Part shown: one piece after another, positions 8,179 through 16,831 of the stretch | How positions within the stretch are numbered: position 1 is the first letter of the stretch | Layout: each line of letters starts with the position of its first letter | The notes under the pieces: model-generated | Seen by the model: the letters and a program-made list of their open reading frames with translations, nothing else | Database searches by the model: none | Told to the model about the DNA's origin: nothing | NCBI RefSeq assembly: GCF_900143055.1 | Contig: NZ_FRCW01000003.1 | Coordinates: forward strand, 310,001-374,000 | Source: Fibrobacter sp. UWR3 | GTDB taxonomy: Bacteria; Fibrobacterota; Fibrobacteria; Fibrobacterales; Fibrobacteraceae | Direction: 5' to 3' | Length of the DNA: 64,000 nucleotides | Program-made: the position numbers and the translations under genes

Positions 8179-9315
8179 ATGGAAACCGAACGCATCGAAA
8201 AGGAAGCCCTCGAAAAAATCAAGCGTGAACTGCACGGACGCTCCGCGCGGGCCCTTTCCGCGCACATCCACGACGTTCTCGACAAGGCATTCGCCGACCT
8301 GCGCGCCGCACACGAGGCGGAATGCGAAAAGATCCGCGGCATCGTGGAAGGCCGCGCGGGTGACATCATCGGCAACACCCGCGAAATGCAGGAGGTCGCG
8401 CGGCAGGCAAGGCACATCGCCCCCACCGAGGGCGTCGTTCTCGTCCGCGGCGGCGCGGGCACCGGCAAGGAACACGTGGCCCGCTACATCCACGAACTTT
8501 CCGACCGCAAGGCAAGGCCGTTCACCATCCTCAATTGCGACACGCTCGAAGGCAACACCACCAGCGCGTTCGAGGCGGAACTGTTCGGCTACGAGCGCGG
8601 CGCGTTCACGGGCGCCACCAGCAGGCACATCGGCAAGGCAGAGCAGGCGAGCAGCGGCACGCTGTTCCTAGATGAAGTCGCGGAACTCTCCCCCGCAAGC
8701 CAGGCGCGGCTCCTGGAGTTCATGCAGGGGCGCACCTTCAAGAGGCTCGGGAGCAACATCGAGCAGCGCTCCGACATCCGCATTGTCGCAAGCACCGGCA
8801 AGAACCTCGAGGCCCTCGTGCAGCAGGGGCTTTTCCGCGAAGACCTCTACTACCGCCTCAACATATTCCAGATAAACTTGCCCGACCTCTCGCAGCGCAA
8901 GACCGACATTCTCCTGCTCGCCGACCACTTTATCGAGAAGATGAACCTCAAGTACGGCAAGAACATCGCGCGACTCAGCACCCCCGCCATCGACATGCTC
9001 ATGAGCTACCACTGGCCGGGCAACGTGCGCGAACTCGAGAACTGCATCGAGCACGCCTGCCTCGCCACGACCGACGTCGCCATCAACGCCTACGACCTGC
9101 CGCCCACGCTCCAGACCGACATCACGAGCGGCACGGCGCTTATCCCCGAAGGCACCGCGTCGCTTACGGCACTCCTCGAAAGCTACGAGAAGGAAATCCT
9201 CACCGAGGCGCTCCGCCGCAACAACGGGAACCTGAGCGCCGCCGGCCGCGACATATCCGTAAGCCCCCGCATGATGCACTACAAGGTGAAGAAGTTCGGA
9301 CTGGCGACGGATTAA
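8179..9315 (+). CDS. Sigma-54-dependent transcriptional activator (NifA/NtrC-like, no receiver domain)
   Basis: 378-residue activator that would remodel the sigma-54 RNA polymerase closed complex. Order: short helical N-terminal region (1-60) with no receiver or PAS domain, AAA+ module with Walker A GGAGTGKE (91-98), GAFTGA sigma-54 contact loop (141-146), Walker B TLFLDEVAEL (161-170) and an HWPGNVRELEN segment, then a C-terminal Fis-type helix-turn-helix (NNGNLSAAGRDISVSPRMMHY). ATG at 8179 is preferred to an upstream GTG at 8155. Divergent from glnN, so glnN is the first candidate target, although no canonical -24/-12 sequence was seen between them. How activity is sensed is not visible. 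Confidence 0.85.
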   Translation: METERIEKEALEKIKRELHGRSARALSAHIHDVLDKAFADLRAAHEAECEKIRGIVEGRAGDIIGNTREMQEVARQARHIAPTEGVVLVRGGAGTGKEHVARYIHELSDRKARPFTILNCDTLEGNTTSAFEAELFGYERGAFTGATSRHIGKAEQASSGTLFLDEVAELSPASQARLLEFMQGRTFKRLGSNIEQRSDIRIVASTGKNLEALVQQGLFREDLYYRLNIFQINLPDLSQRKTDILLLADHFIEKMNLKYGKNIARLSTPAIDMLMSYHWPGNVRELENCIEHACLATTDVAINAYDLPPTLQTDITSGTALIPEGTASLTALLESYEKEILTEALRRNNGNLSAAGRDISVSPRMMHYKVKKFGLATD

Positions 9316-9504
9316 ACCGATAGTGGATACTCTTGTCGCTTCGCGACTGCGGTATGACGAAGGGAAAAACCGCGATTTTTTGGGAAAAACGACAATTCCG
9401 GGCCTGCGACGCAGTTTATCACAACCTTCGTTGAACATTATGCAACGGAAACTTTACCGGGCAGGCCCTCCCCCGGGACGCTCAGCCCTGTATTTAGGTA
9501 AATT

Positions 9505-10377
9505 ATGGGCATGGTTGACGTACTCGAATACCTTGAATACCGCGACTTCCTGAAGGACTGGTTTGCCGAGAGCAAGAAGGACAACCCGTTCACCAGCTAT
9601 CGTTACCTGAGCCAAAAGACCGGCGTGGACCCGGCCTGGCTCGTACGCGTATTCCAGAAGGGCGGGCACCTGAACGAGGACTCGCTCCCAGTATTCATTC
9701 GCCTCTGCAAGCTCGACGACCGCAGGGCCGAGTACTTCAAGACGCTCTACCGCTTCAACAAGACGAAGGCGAAGCAGGCGCTCAGCGAACTTTACTACAA
9801 GTTAATGGAACTGCGCGAGATGGAAACGCGCGTGCTCACCGAGCCCGAACTCGCCTATTTCGGGAGCTGGAGCTGTGCGGCACTCCGCGCGCTCATCGGA
9901 ATCACGAAGGACACGAGCGACATTCCGGAACTTGCAGGCCACCTGAACCCGCCCATCTCGCACGACGAGGCACGCAGCGCACTCGAGATCCTCAAAAAAC
10001 TCGGGCTTGTCGCACCGGACGGCAACGGCGGCTGGAACATCACCGACCAGATTCTTTCTACCGGCGGCGAGGTCAAGAGCCGCGCGGTCCGCGACTTCCA
10101 CAGGCACACGATAGAACTTGCGCAGGAATCCATCGACCGCCACCAGCCCGAAGAACGCGACATCTCGAGCGTCGTGTTTACCGCGGCTGAAGAGGACCTG
10201 CCCGAAATCAAGCACCGCATCGAGGAATTCCGCAGGGGGCTTTTGCAGTTTGCCCGCAAGAGCGAGCGCGCCGACCGCGTTTACGCCCTGAATATTGCGA
10301 TGTTCCCCCTCTCCGACAGGGTCGATGACCCCGCAACGGCGGAAGATAGCCCGGCTACCCCGAAAAAGGAGGGCTAG
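9505..10377 (+). CDS. TIGR02147 family protein (DUF4423-like putative regulator)
   Basis: 290-residue protein of the TIGR02147 family, a paralogous family expanded in Fibrobacter and predatory Deltaproteobacteria. Typical start VLEYLEYRDFLKDWF, then YRYLSQKTGVDPAWLVRVF, which resembles a helix-turn-helix, and PISHDEARSALEILKKLGLV, a winged-helix-like segment. Function is not established; a DNA-binding role is inferred. ATGs at 9505 and 9511 are both possible; AGG at 9493-9495 favours the first. The stop is 3 nt before the next ATG, so it is probably co-transcribed with the following lipoprotein and trmB. The C-terminal tail (after about residue 275) is Asp/Ala/Pro-rich and probably disordered. 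Confidence 0.8.
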   Translation: MGMVDVLEYLEYRDFLKDWFAESKKDNPFTSYRYLSQKTGVDPAWLVRVFQKGGHLNEDSLPVFIRLCKLDDRRAEYFKTLYRFNKTKAKQALSELYYKLMELREMETRVLTEPELAYFGSWSCAALRALIGITKDTSDIPELAGHLNPPISHDEARSALEILKKLGLVAPDGNGGWNITDQILSTGGEVKSRAVRDFHRHTIELAQESIDRHQPEERDISSVVFTAAEEDLPEIKHRIEEFRRGLLQFARKSERADRVYALNIAMFPLSDRVDDPATAEDSPATPKKEG

Positions 10378-10380
10378 GCG

Positions 10381-11625
10381 ATGCGCGGACTTTTCAAAAA
10401 TATGTATCTTTCGAATGTGCAGAAAGATTTTTCCACATTCGGCCTGGGACTCATCGCGCTAACAACAGCGGCGATGCTTTCTGCATGTTCCGATAGCGAC
10501 AAAACCGCAGGCGGAGGCCCGAGCGGCACCGAGGCAGGTAACGCCATCACAGCGCAGATTACCGTTGCGGGCCAGCCGGCCGCATTCGCACGCGTAAAAC
10601 TCAGCGAAAGCGAAAGCCTTGACGCAAGCGAGAGCGAATTCGCCGAAGCGGATTCCAACGGCAAGATCGTCTTCGAGAACGTGGCCGAAGGCACATACAC
10701 GCTGGAAGCGAAACTCGACAACAAGGCTCTCCAGAAGGAAGTTTCCGTCGAGGGCGACGACGTGGACCTGGGCAAGGAATCCCTCGAAGAGACGGTTTCC
10801 ATCGAAGGTTCCGTGGGCAAGGGCATGGAAGGCACGGTGAAGGTCCGCGGCATGTCGCATTCGGCAAAAGTTACGGACGGCAAGTTCTCCATGGACTCCC
10901 TGCCCGCAGGGCCCATCAGCCTGGTGTTCATCCCGAACGAGAAGGGCGCCGACACGAGCAGCACCTACATGAAGGTTGTCGCGGGCGAAAGTTCCACCGC
11001 GAGCACGTTCGCCGAAGAAAGTCGCGCACTACTGCTTGACGACTTCCAGGATTCCAACTACCAGAACCGATTCATGCCCGCACGCACCTACGATGGCGGC
11101 TGGTGGTATTTCGCCTATTCCAAAGAAAACGTGACCCCAGAATTCATCACCGACACAGTCCAGCACAGGTTCGAACTCGCGGTCGAAGAAGACGGGAACA
11201 TCGCGGCCCACGTGGCGGCGACATTCGGCGAGACCATCAAGGATTCTACCGGCGAAGCCATCTGGCCCTGGGCAACGGTCGGCATTGAGCTCGGCAAGAG
11301 CAACAAGGCTCTGTGCAACGACATTTCTTCCGTGGATTCCATCGCGTTCCGAGTGAAAGGCGAAGGCGCCATCGTTTTCGGCCTCGTAGACGAGACGCAG
11401 AAGAAAGAGGACCAGCTCATCGCGCAGTACGAAATCACGCTCGGCGAGGACTGGGCCCGCTTCAGCGTGCCCCTGGCAGAAATCATCGACCCGCGTTTCT
11501 CGTACACCTGCGTGAACCAGCTCGTGTGGAGATTCAAGCCCAACAACGAAGAAAAGACCGTCATCTTCTGGCTTGACGACATCGAGCTTACCGGCGGCAA
11601 GCGTCTGAGCATCTGGAAGCGGTAA
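10381..11625 (+). CDS. Lipoprotein with carboxypeptidase-regulatory-like and CBM11/CIA30-like domains
   Basis: 414-residue exported lipoprotein with lipobox LSAC and Cys at position 36. A strong GGAGG about 9 nt upstream supports ATG 10381 despite the long n-region; an ATG at 10402 is the alternative. Residues about 55-115 form a carboxypeptidase-regulatory-like beta-sandwich (AGQPAAFARVKLSES...YTLEAKLD) and a second, shorter sandwich follows. Residues about 215-410 look like a galactose-binding/CIA30-type domain (LLLDDFQDSNYQN, GGWWYF, FRVKGEG, VIFWLDDIEL), as in CBM11. A surface sugar-binding role is inferred. Its stop overlaps the trmB start. Confidence 0.75.
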   Translation: MRGLFKNMYLSNVQKDFSTFGLGLIALTTAAMLSACSDSDKTAGGGPSGTEAGNAITAQITVAGQPAAFARVKLSESESLDASESEFAEADSNGKIVFENVAEGTYTLEAKLDNKALQKEVSVEGDDVDLGKESLEETVSIEGSVGKGMEGTVKVRGMSHSAKVTDGKFSMDSLPAGPISLVFIPNEKGADTSSTYMKVVAGESSTASTFAEESRALLLDDFQDSNYQNRFMPARTYDGGWWYFAYSKENVTPEFITDTVQHRFELAVEEDGNIAAHVAATFGETIKDSTGEAIWPWATVGIELGKSNKALCNDISSVDSIAFRVKGEGAIVFGLVDETQKKEDQLIAQYEITLGEDWARFSVPLAEIIDPRFSYTCVNQLVWRFKPNNEEKTVIFWLDDIELTGGKRLSIWKR

Positions 11626-12455
11626 TGTCCGGGGCTCGCGCAGTCACCACAAACCAACCCGATATATACGACAAACTCGAAGAGGTCGTGCGCAAGTACG
11701 CATCGACCGAATACCTGCGCCCTATCGCGGACCATACGCGCATTGCGTTTGCGGAAGCGGAAAAGTTTGTTTTAAACTTTTATGAGCAAAAGATCCCCAC
11801 CTTGGTGGCCATGCGCACTAAACAACAAGTTGTTAAGTGCTGTCCGCCCGCCTGCGCGGGGATGACAAATCAGGGTACAGGGGGCAACGAAGGCGGTGCC
11901 GTCCGCGGCACATACAAAGTAATTCTAGATTCGGGATGCGGCACAGGCGAAAGCACGCTAAACATCGCGATAGCAAACCCGGACGTTCCCGTAATCGGCA
12001 TCGACAAGTCGGCAGCACGCCTCACGAAGGCGGGAGGCGCGGGTTTAAACGGCGCTGCAGGTTTAAACTGCGCCGCCCCGCGAAACGCATTCCTCGTGCG
12101 CGCGGAACTGCTCGACTTCTGGCGTCTCGCCCTCGGGAAGGTCAAGGCGGGACAGTGGCACATTCCCTACCACGCGCTCTACTACCCGAACCCCTGGCCC
12201 AAGCAGAGCGAAGCCACCCGCAGGTTCCACCTGCACCCGATTTTCCCGACGCTCCTGCAACTCGGAGATACGCTCGAACTGCGCACCAACTGGGAATTAT
12301 ACGCGAGGGAATTCGCGGAGGCGGCACGCGTTGCCACGCCCGATTGTTCAATCGCCCGCGAGCCTTTTGACCCCGAGCGACCCATCACCGCATTCGAGCG
12401 CAAATACAAGGAAGCCCGCCAGCAACTGTGGCGGGTTACCATCAATCACGTGTAG
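11625..12455 (+). CDS. trmB: tRNA (guanine-N7-)-methyltransferase TrmB, with an in-frame repeat insertion
   Basis: SAM-dependent methyltransferase for m7G46 of tRNA. Motif I is VILDSGCGTGES (99-110), followed by IGIDKSAARL, and the catalytic region is YYPNPWPKQSEATRRFHLHP (187-206), then ELRTNWELYA and ITAFERKY near the end. The start codon overlaps the stop of the preceding gene (TAATG). Oddity: residues 57-81 (IPTLVAMRTKQQVVKCCPP...) are encoded by two dispersed palindromic repeats inserted in frame between the N-terminal helices and motif I. A second small palindrome (GTTTAAAC twice, flanked by GGCGC/GCGCC) encodes the Gly/Ala-rich stretch at 138-152. The core motifs remain intact, so activity is plausible. 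Confidence 0.8.
   Translation: MSGARAVTTNQPDIYDKLEEVVRKYASTEYLRPIADHTRIAFAEAEKFVLNFYEQKIPTLVAMRTKQQVVKCCPPACAGMTNQGTGGNEGGAVRGTYKVILDSGCGTGESTLNIAIANPDVPVIGIDKSAARLTKAGGAGLNGAAGLNCAAPRNAFLVRAELLDFWRLALGKVKAGQWHIPYHALYYPNPWPKQSEATRRFHLHPIFPTLLQLGDTLELRTNWELYAREFAEAARVATPDCSIAREPFDPERPITAFERKYKEARQQLWRVTINHV
11794..11866. repeat. Composite dispersed repeat (56-bp element plus 24-bp palindrome) inside trmB
   Basis: Bases 11794-11849 match 13774-13829 at 55 of 56 positions. The unit holds two dyads, CCACCTTGGTGG and CACTaAACAAC/GTTGTTaAGTG. It is joined to a reverse copy of the GTCATCCCCGCG-type palindrome (11846-11866). The whole block is translated as part of TrmB. Confidence 0.85.
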
Positions 12456-12461
12456 ATTGAA

Positions 12462-13661
12462 TTACCGGCGGTCGCCCATCCACCGCACGAACGCCTTCAG
12501 GTCCTTCGTCGTCTGGACAGTTACCTGCGATTCCTCGCGTACCAGGAATTCCGAAAGCCCGTACTTGTCGCCACTGGAGCCCCAGTCATACGTGTAGCCC
12601 AGGCGAGTCCACGGGTAACCGCCCTCAGACTTGTAACTCGCGCTCCAGGTATTGTCGAACCAGTTGCGCAGCCACATCCCGAGGCTATCCAGCTGGGAAT
12701 CGTCTTCCTCGTTAAAGCGGCAGGTCATCTCGGAACTCGTGACATCCGGGATATACGCCGGGCGGATCATGTCCTTCGGGGAAACCCAGAACATGGTGAA
12801 GTGCGTGATGTTCTCCTCGCGCGGGAGCCCGAGCAGCTGGCGCAGGCGAAGCGGCCAGTTGCGCACGCCCTTGCTGTTCATCTTGTACCATTCAAGGAAT
12901 TCCCTGTCAGAGAACACGCGCATGTCCTTCGTGACCGTATAGGGGGCGCCGTTCTCGAACTGGTCCGGAGTGGAATGCGCCGCAATCATCAGGACCTTGT
13001 CCTTTTCGGCATTCCATGTTACCTTGTCTGAATTTGTATCCAGCGAGACGAGCGGGCGGATATCTTCGCAGGAACCGTTCTTCGCCGCCTCGACCGCAGC
13101 CTTGTAGTTTTCGGCCAGCAGGGAATCGCGGTTCGCGAAACTCACCTTGCTGCCGTCGGTCTTGAGCACCTCGCAATACGGAATCTTGGACGGGTCGAGC
13201 GCGATTTCCGCCTTCTTGAACTCTTCCTCAATCAGGACGTCATTGTGGTCGAACAACCTGTCGCCCTGCACGAACGAAATCACAATCTTGCAGAGGCCGC
13301 TTTCAGGAATCACGATGCCCGAGGCACCCTTGTTCTCGGATGTGGTATCGAGCACGAACTTGTTCTCGTTCTCGCCACAGTTGTAGCTGTAACTGTAGAG
13401 CGTCGCAGGGCCGGACTTGAGTTCCGCAAAGAAGAAGTTATCCTGTTCCTCGCTCCACGTGGGCTTCACGACAATGGTGGAATCGCCAATCTTTGCGTAG
13501 TGCGGAGTCGCCTCGCTGCAGTAGAAGGCCGCCTGCCGGAATATGCCAACAACACCGGTCTTGCCCTTGAACGCAGCCTCATTCTTGTACTTGTAACTAT
13601 GGGCGCACGCCAAAAGCAATAGCACGGCACCCAGCAAGGCCAACGGAACGATTCTTTTCAT
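12462..13661 (-). CDS. Lipoprotein of unknown function
   Basis: 399 residues with a clear lipoprotein signal (MKRIVPLALLGAVLLLLAC, Cys 19). AAGGAAG lies 8 nt before the ATG, and a TATATTTATG promoter-like element about 30 nt upstream. No domain was recognised. The mature part has scattered cysteines, a beta-rich N-terminal half (FFFAELKSGPATLYSYSYNCG) and a C-terminal half containing LRQLLGLPREENITHFTMFWV and ending in LKAFVRWMGDRR. It converges with trmB with only 6 nt between stops. Probably envelope-localised; nothing more can be said. Confidence 0.75.
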   Translation of the reverse strand: MKRIVPLALLGAVLLLLACAHSYKYKNEAAFKGKTGVVGIFRQAAFYCSEATPHYAKIGDSTIVVKPTWSEEQDNFFFAELKSGPATLYSYSYNCGENENKFVLDTTSENKGASGIVIPESGLCKIVISFVQGDRLFDHNDVLIEEEFKKAEIALDPSKIPYCEVLKTDGSKVSFANRDSLLAENYKAAVEAAKNGSCEDIRPLVSLDTNSDKVTWNAEKDKVLMIAAHSTPDQFENGAPYTVTKDMRVFSDREFLEWYKMNSKGVRNWPLRLRQLLGLPREENITHFTMFWVSPKDMIRPAYIPDVTSSEMTCRFNEEDDSQLDSLGMWLRNWFDNTWSASYKSEGGYPWTRLGYTYDWGSSGDKYGLSEFLVREESQVTVQTTKDLKAFVRWMGDRR

Positions 13662-13773
13662 TGCGACACTTCCTTTTTACGCGTTTGTCATAAATATATA
13701 AGTTTTTCGAGAATCACGCCCGTAAAAATTTGGGAATCCCGGCCCTTTTCGGGGCCACCTTGTATTTGGGCGT

Positions 13774-13829
13774 TCCCCACCTTGGTGGCCATGCGCACTA
13801 AACAACAAGTTGTTACGTGCTGTCCGCCC
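13774..13829. repeat. 56-bp dispersed repeat, intergenic copy
   Basis: Second copy of the element found inside trmB (11794-11849); one mismatch (acgtgc instead of aagtgc). Followed by a degenerate GTCCGCCC...GGCGTGGG dyad. Confidence 0.85.
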
Positions 13830-13843
13830 ACTGGCGTGGGTCG

Positions 13844-13955
13844 GGCTATATTTTATGGGTTGCCCGGTTCTCCACAAAGTGGATAACAGCGACTAAGAAC
13901 TAAAGTTCTAAGTCTTGTATAACTCCGTTCCCGCCCAACCTCATAAAACGGAGCC
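13844..13955. other. Structured 112-bp inverted-repeat element (MITE-like or ncRNA)
   Basis: Outer arms pair GGCT (13844-13847) with AGCC (13952-13955), TTTTATG (13851-13857) with CATAAAA (13942-13948), and GGTTG with CAACC with a single bulged T. Inside are TCCAC-AAA-GTGGA and GACTAAGAACT-aa-AGTTCTAAGTC (one mismatch). This lies in the 396-bp gap 13662-14057, which holds no gene; the rest of the gap is repeats. Confidence 0.5.
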
Positions 13956-13963
13956 TTACACTT

Positions 13964-13987
13964 GTCATCCCCGCGAAGGCGGGGATC
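13964..13987. repeat. 24-bp palindromic repeat GTCATCCCCGCG...GGGGATC
   Basis: Copy of the dispersed palindrome with an 8-bp arm, at the border of the AT-rich island. Related copies lie at 11846, 33795, 49681, 58706 and 59115. Confidence 0.8.
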
Positions 13988-14057
13988 TCCATTGCAAGTC
14001 TCCGCCCCAAGGGGTCACTATCCCTAACGCGAATGAATTCAAAAAAGACCGCTCCTG

Positions 14058-15608
14058 TCAAGTATCCAGCAACCCATAACTCGCAAAGTCAAACGACCCA
14101 TCAGTATTTGGGTTATTGTTTGAAAAGTCCCACGGAAAACCATCTATTTCAGAAAAATATGGATGAGCCAGCCGTTCCGCAATAATGAACCGATTACTGG
14201 GGATTTCTTTTATATTGTTTTCAACATGTTCTCTATGCAAAGGAGGAATATTCGTCCCTTGTGTTGGACCTTGCAGATCCTTGTTTGCATGCTCTATTGT
14301 TGAATGGTAAAAATTGAAATCCGCACCACCGCCGAATGCATAATACATGATTTTCCCTCGATTTTTACGTTGTTCAGCCATTAGTTTTTTGTCCGTATTA
14401 TCAGCAGCAGTTATTCCACGAACGAAGCCACTTCTAAAATCAAGCGATTTCTGTTCTATTTTTGTCAGTGGAGGAAACCCTGAACCATATTTTGGGAGTT
14501 TCACATCCATCTTCTTTAGTTTATCCACACATTCCAAGCGATTTCTTCTATACTCCATAGGATAAAAATCTCTCAAAAGAACTTCTACTCCTAAAGGCAT
14601 AACAGTTTGTGAATATATGCGGGTTTTCTTTTCTCCATTTTCCTGCTTTATTGCTATTGTTGCACAATCAACAGTTCCGCCACCTACATCAAGAATCGTA
14701 TAAATTCCATCATCAGTAGAATGCTTTTCAATAAACCACAAAGCTTCAGCATAGAGTTCAGGAATTGTATCTAAAGACGAATCAGAAAAATTTTCATTAT
14801 CATCTATAAATCCATCTATCGCGTCCACAGATAAAAGTTCAAAATCAGATTGTTGGCTCAATGCAAACCCTATATTCAAAGCTCTATCATAAATACCCTT
14901 ATGTCCATCGCAGAAATTATCTATAGGGCAACCCATATTGAAGAAAAATTTTATATCATCAGTTTTACATTCTCGGCAAATAGAGTCTTTCACAAGTTTG
15001 ATTACTTTCGCTAAATAAAATGCAGAACAAATCAAGCTTATGCTATTCTTGATTTTCGGATTTTTCTCACAAATTTTACTAGCCGCCAAAAAATCATTGT
15101 TTATTAGCCCATACTTGAAATACTCTATTTTTTGAAGATTTTCATCGTTTTTCAATGACAAAGTGTTGTTTTGGGCGGAATAGAATAATACTGAAGGCAG
15201 ATAATATCTTTCGGGATTATTCGTTTCAAATTGAATGGCGAATTTCCCGTAATCTGAGACACTACAGAACACCTTGGTAAAACTCGTTCCAAAGTCAATT
15301 CCAACAATAGCTCTTTTCGATTTGCTTTTTTGGGGAAAAACTATATTTTTTCGTTCAGCATGATGCCGTGTTTTTTTTGTTGTTGAATCTATCACCTTTG
15401 ACGGCCGAATAATTTCGCTTTTATAACGCTCTTGCACTTTAGGAGGCTCGCGCTTTTCGAGAACATCAAACGGTCTTTCTTCCGCTACGGTTTTTACTCC
15501 TGAGGATTTTATTGTCTCTCGTCTATATTTCTCCTGAACTTGTGGAGATTCATGCGTTTTCTCATTTGATGAAAGAAATAAATTCTTAATCAGGTCAAAT
15601 AATTTCAT
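14058..15608 (-). CDS. Hsp70/actin-fold ATPase, partner of a SNF2 helicase
   Basis: 516-residue protein with the sugar kinase/Hsp70/actin fold. Phosphate-1 loop VGIDFGTSFTKVF (102-114), phosphate-2 loop TILDVGGGTVDCATI and adenosine motif YYAFGGGADFNF are all present. No DnaK-type substrate-binding domain or lid is obvious. Residues 1-100 are polar and contain a duplicated motif, VQEKYRRETIKSSGV (24-38) and VQERYKSEIIRPSKV (58-72). It begins 16 nt after the helicase C-terminal segment (15625), so the two were one transcription unit before the transposon inserted. The low GC and location suggest horizontal acquisition. A defence or DNA-remodelling role is inferred from the partner, not from a known family. 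Confidence 0.7.
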   Translation of the reverse strand: MKLFDLIKNLFLSSNEKTHESPQVQEKYRRETIKSSGVKTVAEERPFDVLEKREPPKVQERYKSEIIRPSKVIDSTTKKTRHHAERKNIVFPQKSKSKRAIVGIDFGTSFTKVFCSVSDYGKFAIQFETNNPERYYLPSVLFYSAQNNTLSLKNDENLQKIEYFKYGLINNDFLAASKICEKNPKIKNSISLICSAFYLAKVIKLVKDSICRECKTDDIKFFFNMGCPIDNFCDGHKGIYDRALNIGFALSQQSDFELLSVDAIDGFIDDNENFSDSSLDTIPELYAEALWFIEKHSTDDGIYTILDVGGGTVDCATIAIKQENGEKKTRIYSQTVMPLGVEVLLRDFYPMEYRRNRLECVDKLKKMDVKLPKYGSGFPPLTKIEQKSLDFRSGFVRGITAADNTDKKLMAEQRKNRGKIMYYAFGGGADFNFYHSTIEHANKDLQGPTQGTNIPPLHREHVENNIKEIPSNRFIIAERLAHPYFSEIDGFPWDFSNNNPNTDGSFDFASYGLLDT

Positions 15609-15624
15609 TGCGTCCTATTCTCCA

Positions 15625-16665
15625 CTACTCAATATACAGCAATCCCAAGCATATTTCTGGATTTTCACATTGAACTGCCAGTTTTTGCTCGACATCATCA
15701 ATCTGATTTTTTAATCTCTCTTGAATAGACTTGATTATACTTTCCTGCAATTTGATGTAACGTTCTTTTTCTTGTGAAGTTTGTCCCGCATTGCTTTTTA
15801 TGGTTTCGATACTTTGTTCTGCCTGTTCTATTTTCCTAGCGGCCGTTGTAATTAGGGAAATTTTTTGTTGCTCGCAAACACCTCTGTTATCATCCTCAAA
15901 TTTTTTTTCATAATTCTGATATTCTTCATTAGCATTATTTCTAATCAAGTCAAGAGCATCATAGGCATCTCTTAAATCACAATACTCGTTCCATCGTTGA
16001 TTATTCTCACCAAACATATATGCATCAGAAACAATTTTTTCCGCTATTGCAGGTTCTAAACATTCTTGAGAGTCAACATTACACACGTAATATTTTAGCT
16101 GATTCTCTTTTTTAAAACCTTTTGCTTTCCATTGCTGAATGTAGTAAACATACATTCCTAGCGGAGCTTCTACATTGTCAGGATGATATTTTATAGATGA
16201 GCAACCATAAGGGACTGAGGGTTCGTTTAAACGCTCTTCAGTAATCCATTTTATTAATGGATGAGAATAAGAAATGACTTCTTTAGAACGTTTCACATCA
16301 TCCTTGATAGAGGCGTCAAAGAGACACAGCGTTTCTTGATTATCAAATTGCAACGATGAGCGCGATCCATCTTTTTTCAGATAATCACTAAACCGTATAG
16401 CAGCCTTATGCGACAACTTGATTATTAAAGCATCCTTGTAAATTGCATCATTTTTTATAATACAACCTTGCCATTTTTCAGTTAAATAATCCTCTACATA
16501 AAATCGCAAATCAATGGGCCTTATGTACCGTTGCGTTTTATTTGCATTTATAATATTATTTGTAATCAATTCCTGGAAAGCAATGCTATTAGCTGCATTT
16601 TTTTCGATATTTTCTTGATCCATCTTTTTCTTGCATATGGTGTCTATAATCTTTTCGTATTGTTC
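15625..16665 (-). pseudogene. C-terminal segment of a transposon-split SNF2/RapA-like helicase
   Basis: The open frame from ATG 16623 (332 residues, MDQENIEKNAANS...) continues upstream without a stop through 14 codons to the target duplication at 16666-16673. Across the transposon it joins in frame to the helicase at 21140. Joining gives 696 + 14 + 332 = 1,042 residues. The segment has an alpha/beta N-terminal part (KYYVCNVDSQECLEPAIAEK), then a long coiled coil (about 200-315) and ends LGLLYIE. No Shine-Dalgarno precedes the internal ATG, so it is probably untranslated or poorly translated as a separate protein. Confidence 0.85.
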
Positions 16666-16673
16666 TTTTTTTT
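16666..16673. repeat. Left target-site duplication (8 T)
   Basis: TTTTTTTT immediately left of the transposon; an identical octamer sits at 21140-21147. An 8-bp duplication is what the IS1595 family makes. Because the target is homopolymeric the duplication is less diagnostic alone, but it restores the helicase frame exactly. Confidence 0.8.
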
Positions 16674-16699
16674 GGGAATTATATACAATGTTCCACCCG
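16674..16699. repeat. Left terminal inverted repeat of the transposon
   Basis: 26 bp, GGG at the outer edge; pairs perfectly with 21114-21139. The match stops right after CCCG. Confidence 0.95.
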
Positions 16700-16831
16700 C
16701 CACAGTTCTGTAAATTTTCTTAAACACATTAGAATGGCAAAATATCTGCCTTGCGGTCTTGTCGCCTAGTCACTATATTGTAGTATGGATAGTATGGTGC
16801 TATAGAGTAAATAGCATAAGGAGTTAGAATT

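Noticed and set aside
13677-13877. 66-codon frame on the minus strand
   Set aside because: Composed of repeat DNA (56-bp element) and lacks a ribosome binding site.
13844-13955. tRNA or tmRNA gene
   Set aside because: The stem lengths and loops do not fit a cloverleaf and there is no T-loop (GTTCGANNC) or CCA-side pairing.
16624-16831. Promoter region belonging to the 332-aa ORF as an independent gene
   Set aside because: Most of it is transposon end; the native DNA upstream of the ATG continues the helicase frame.
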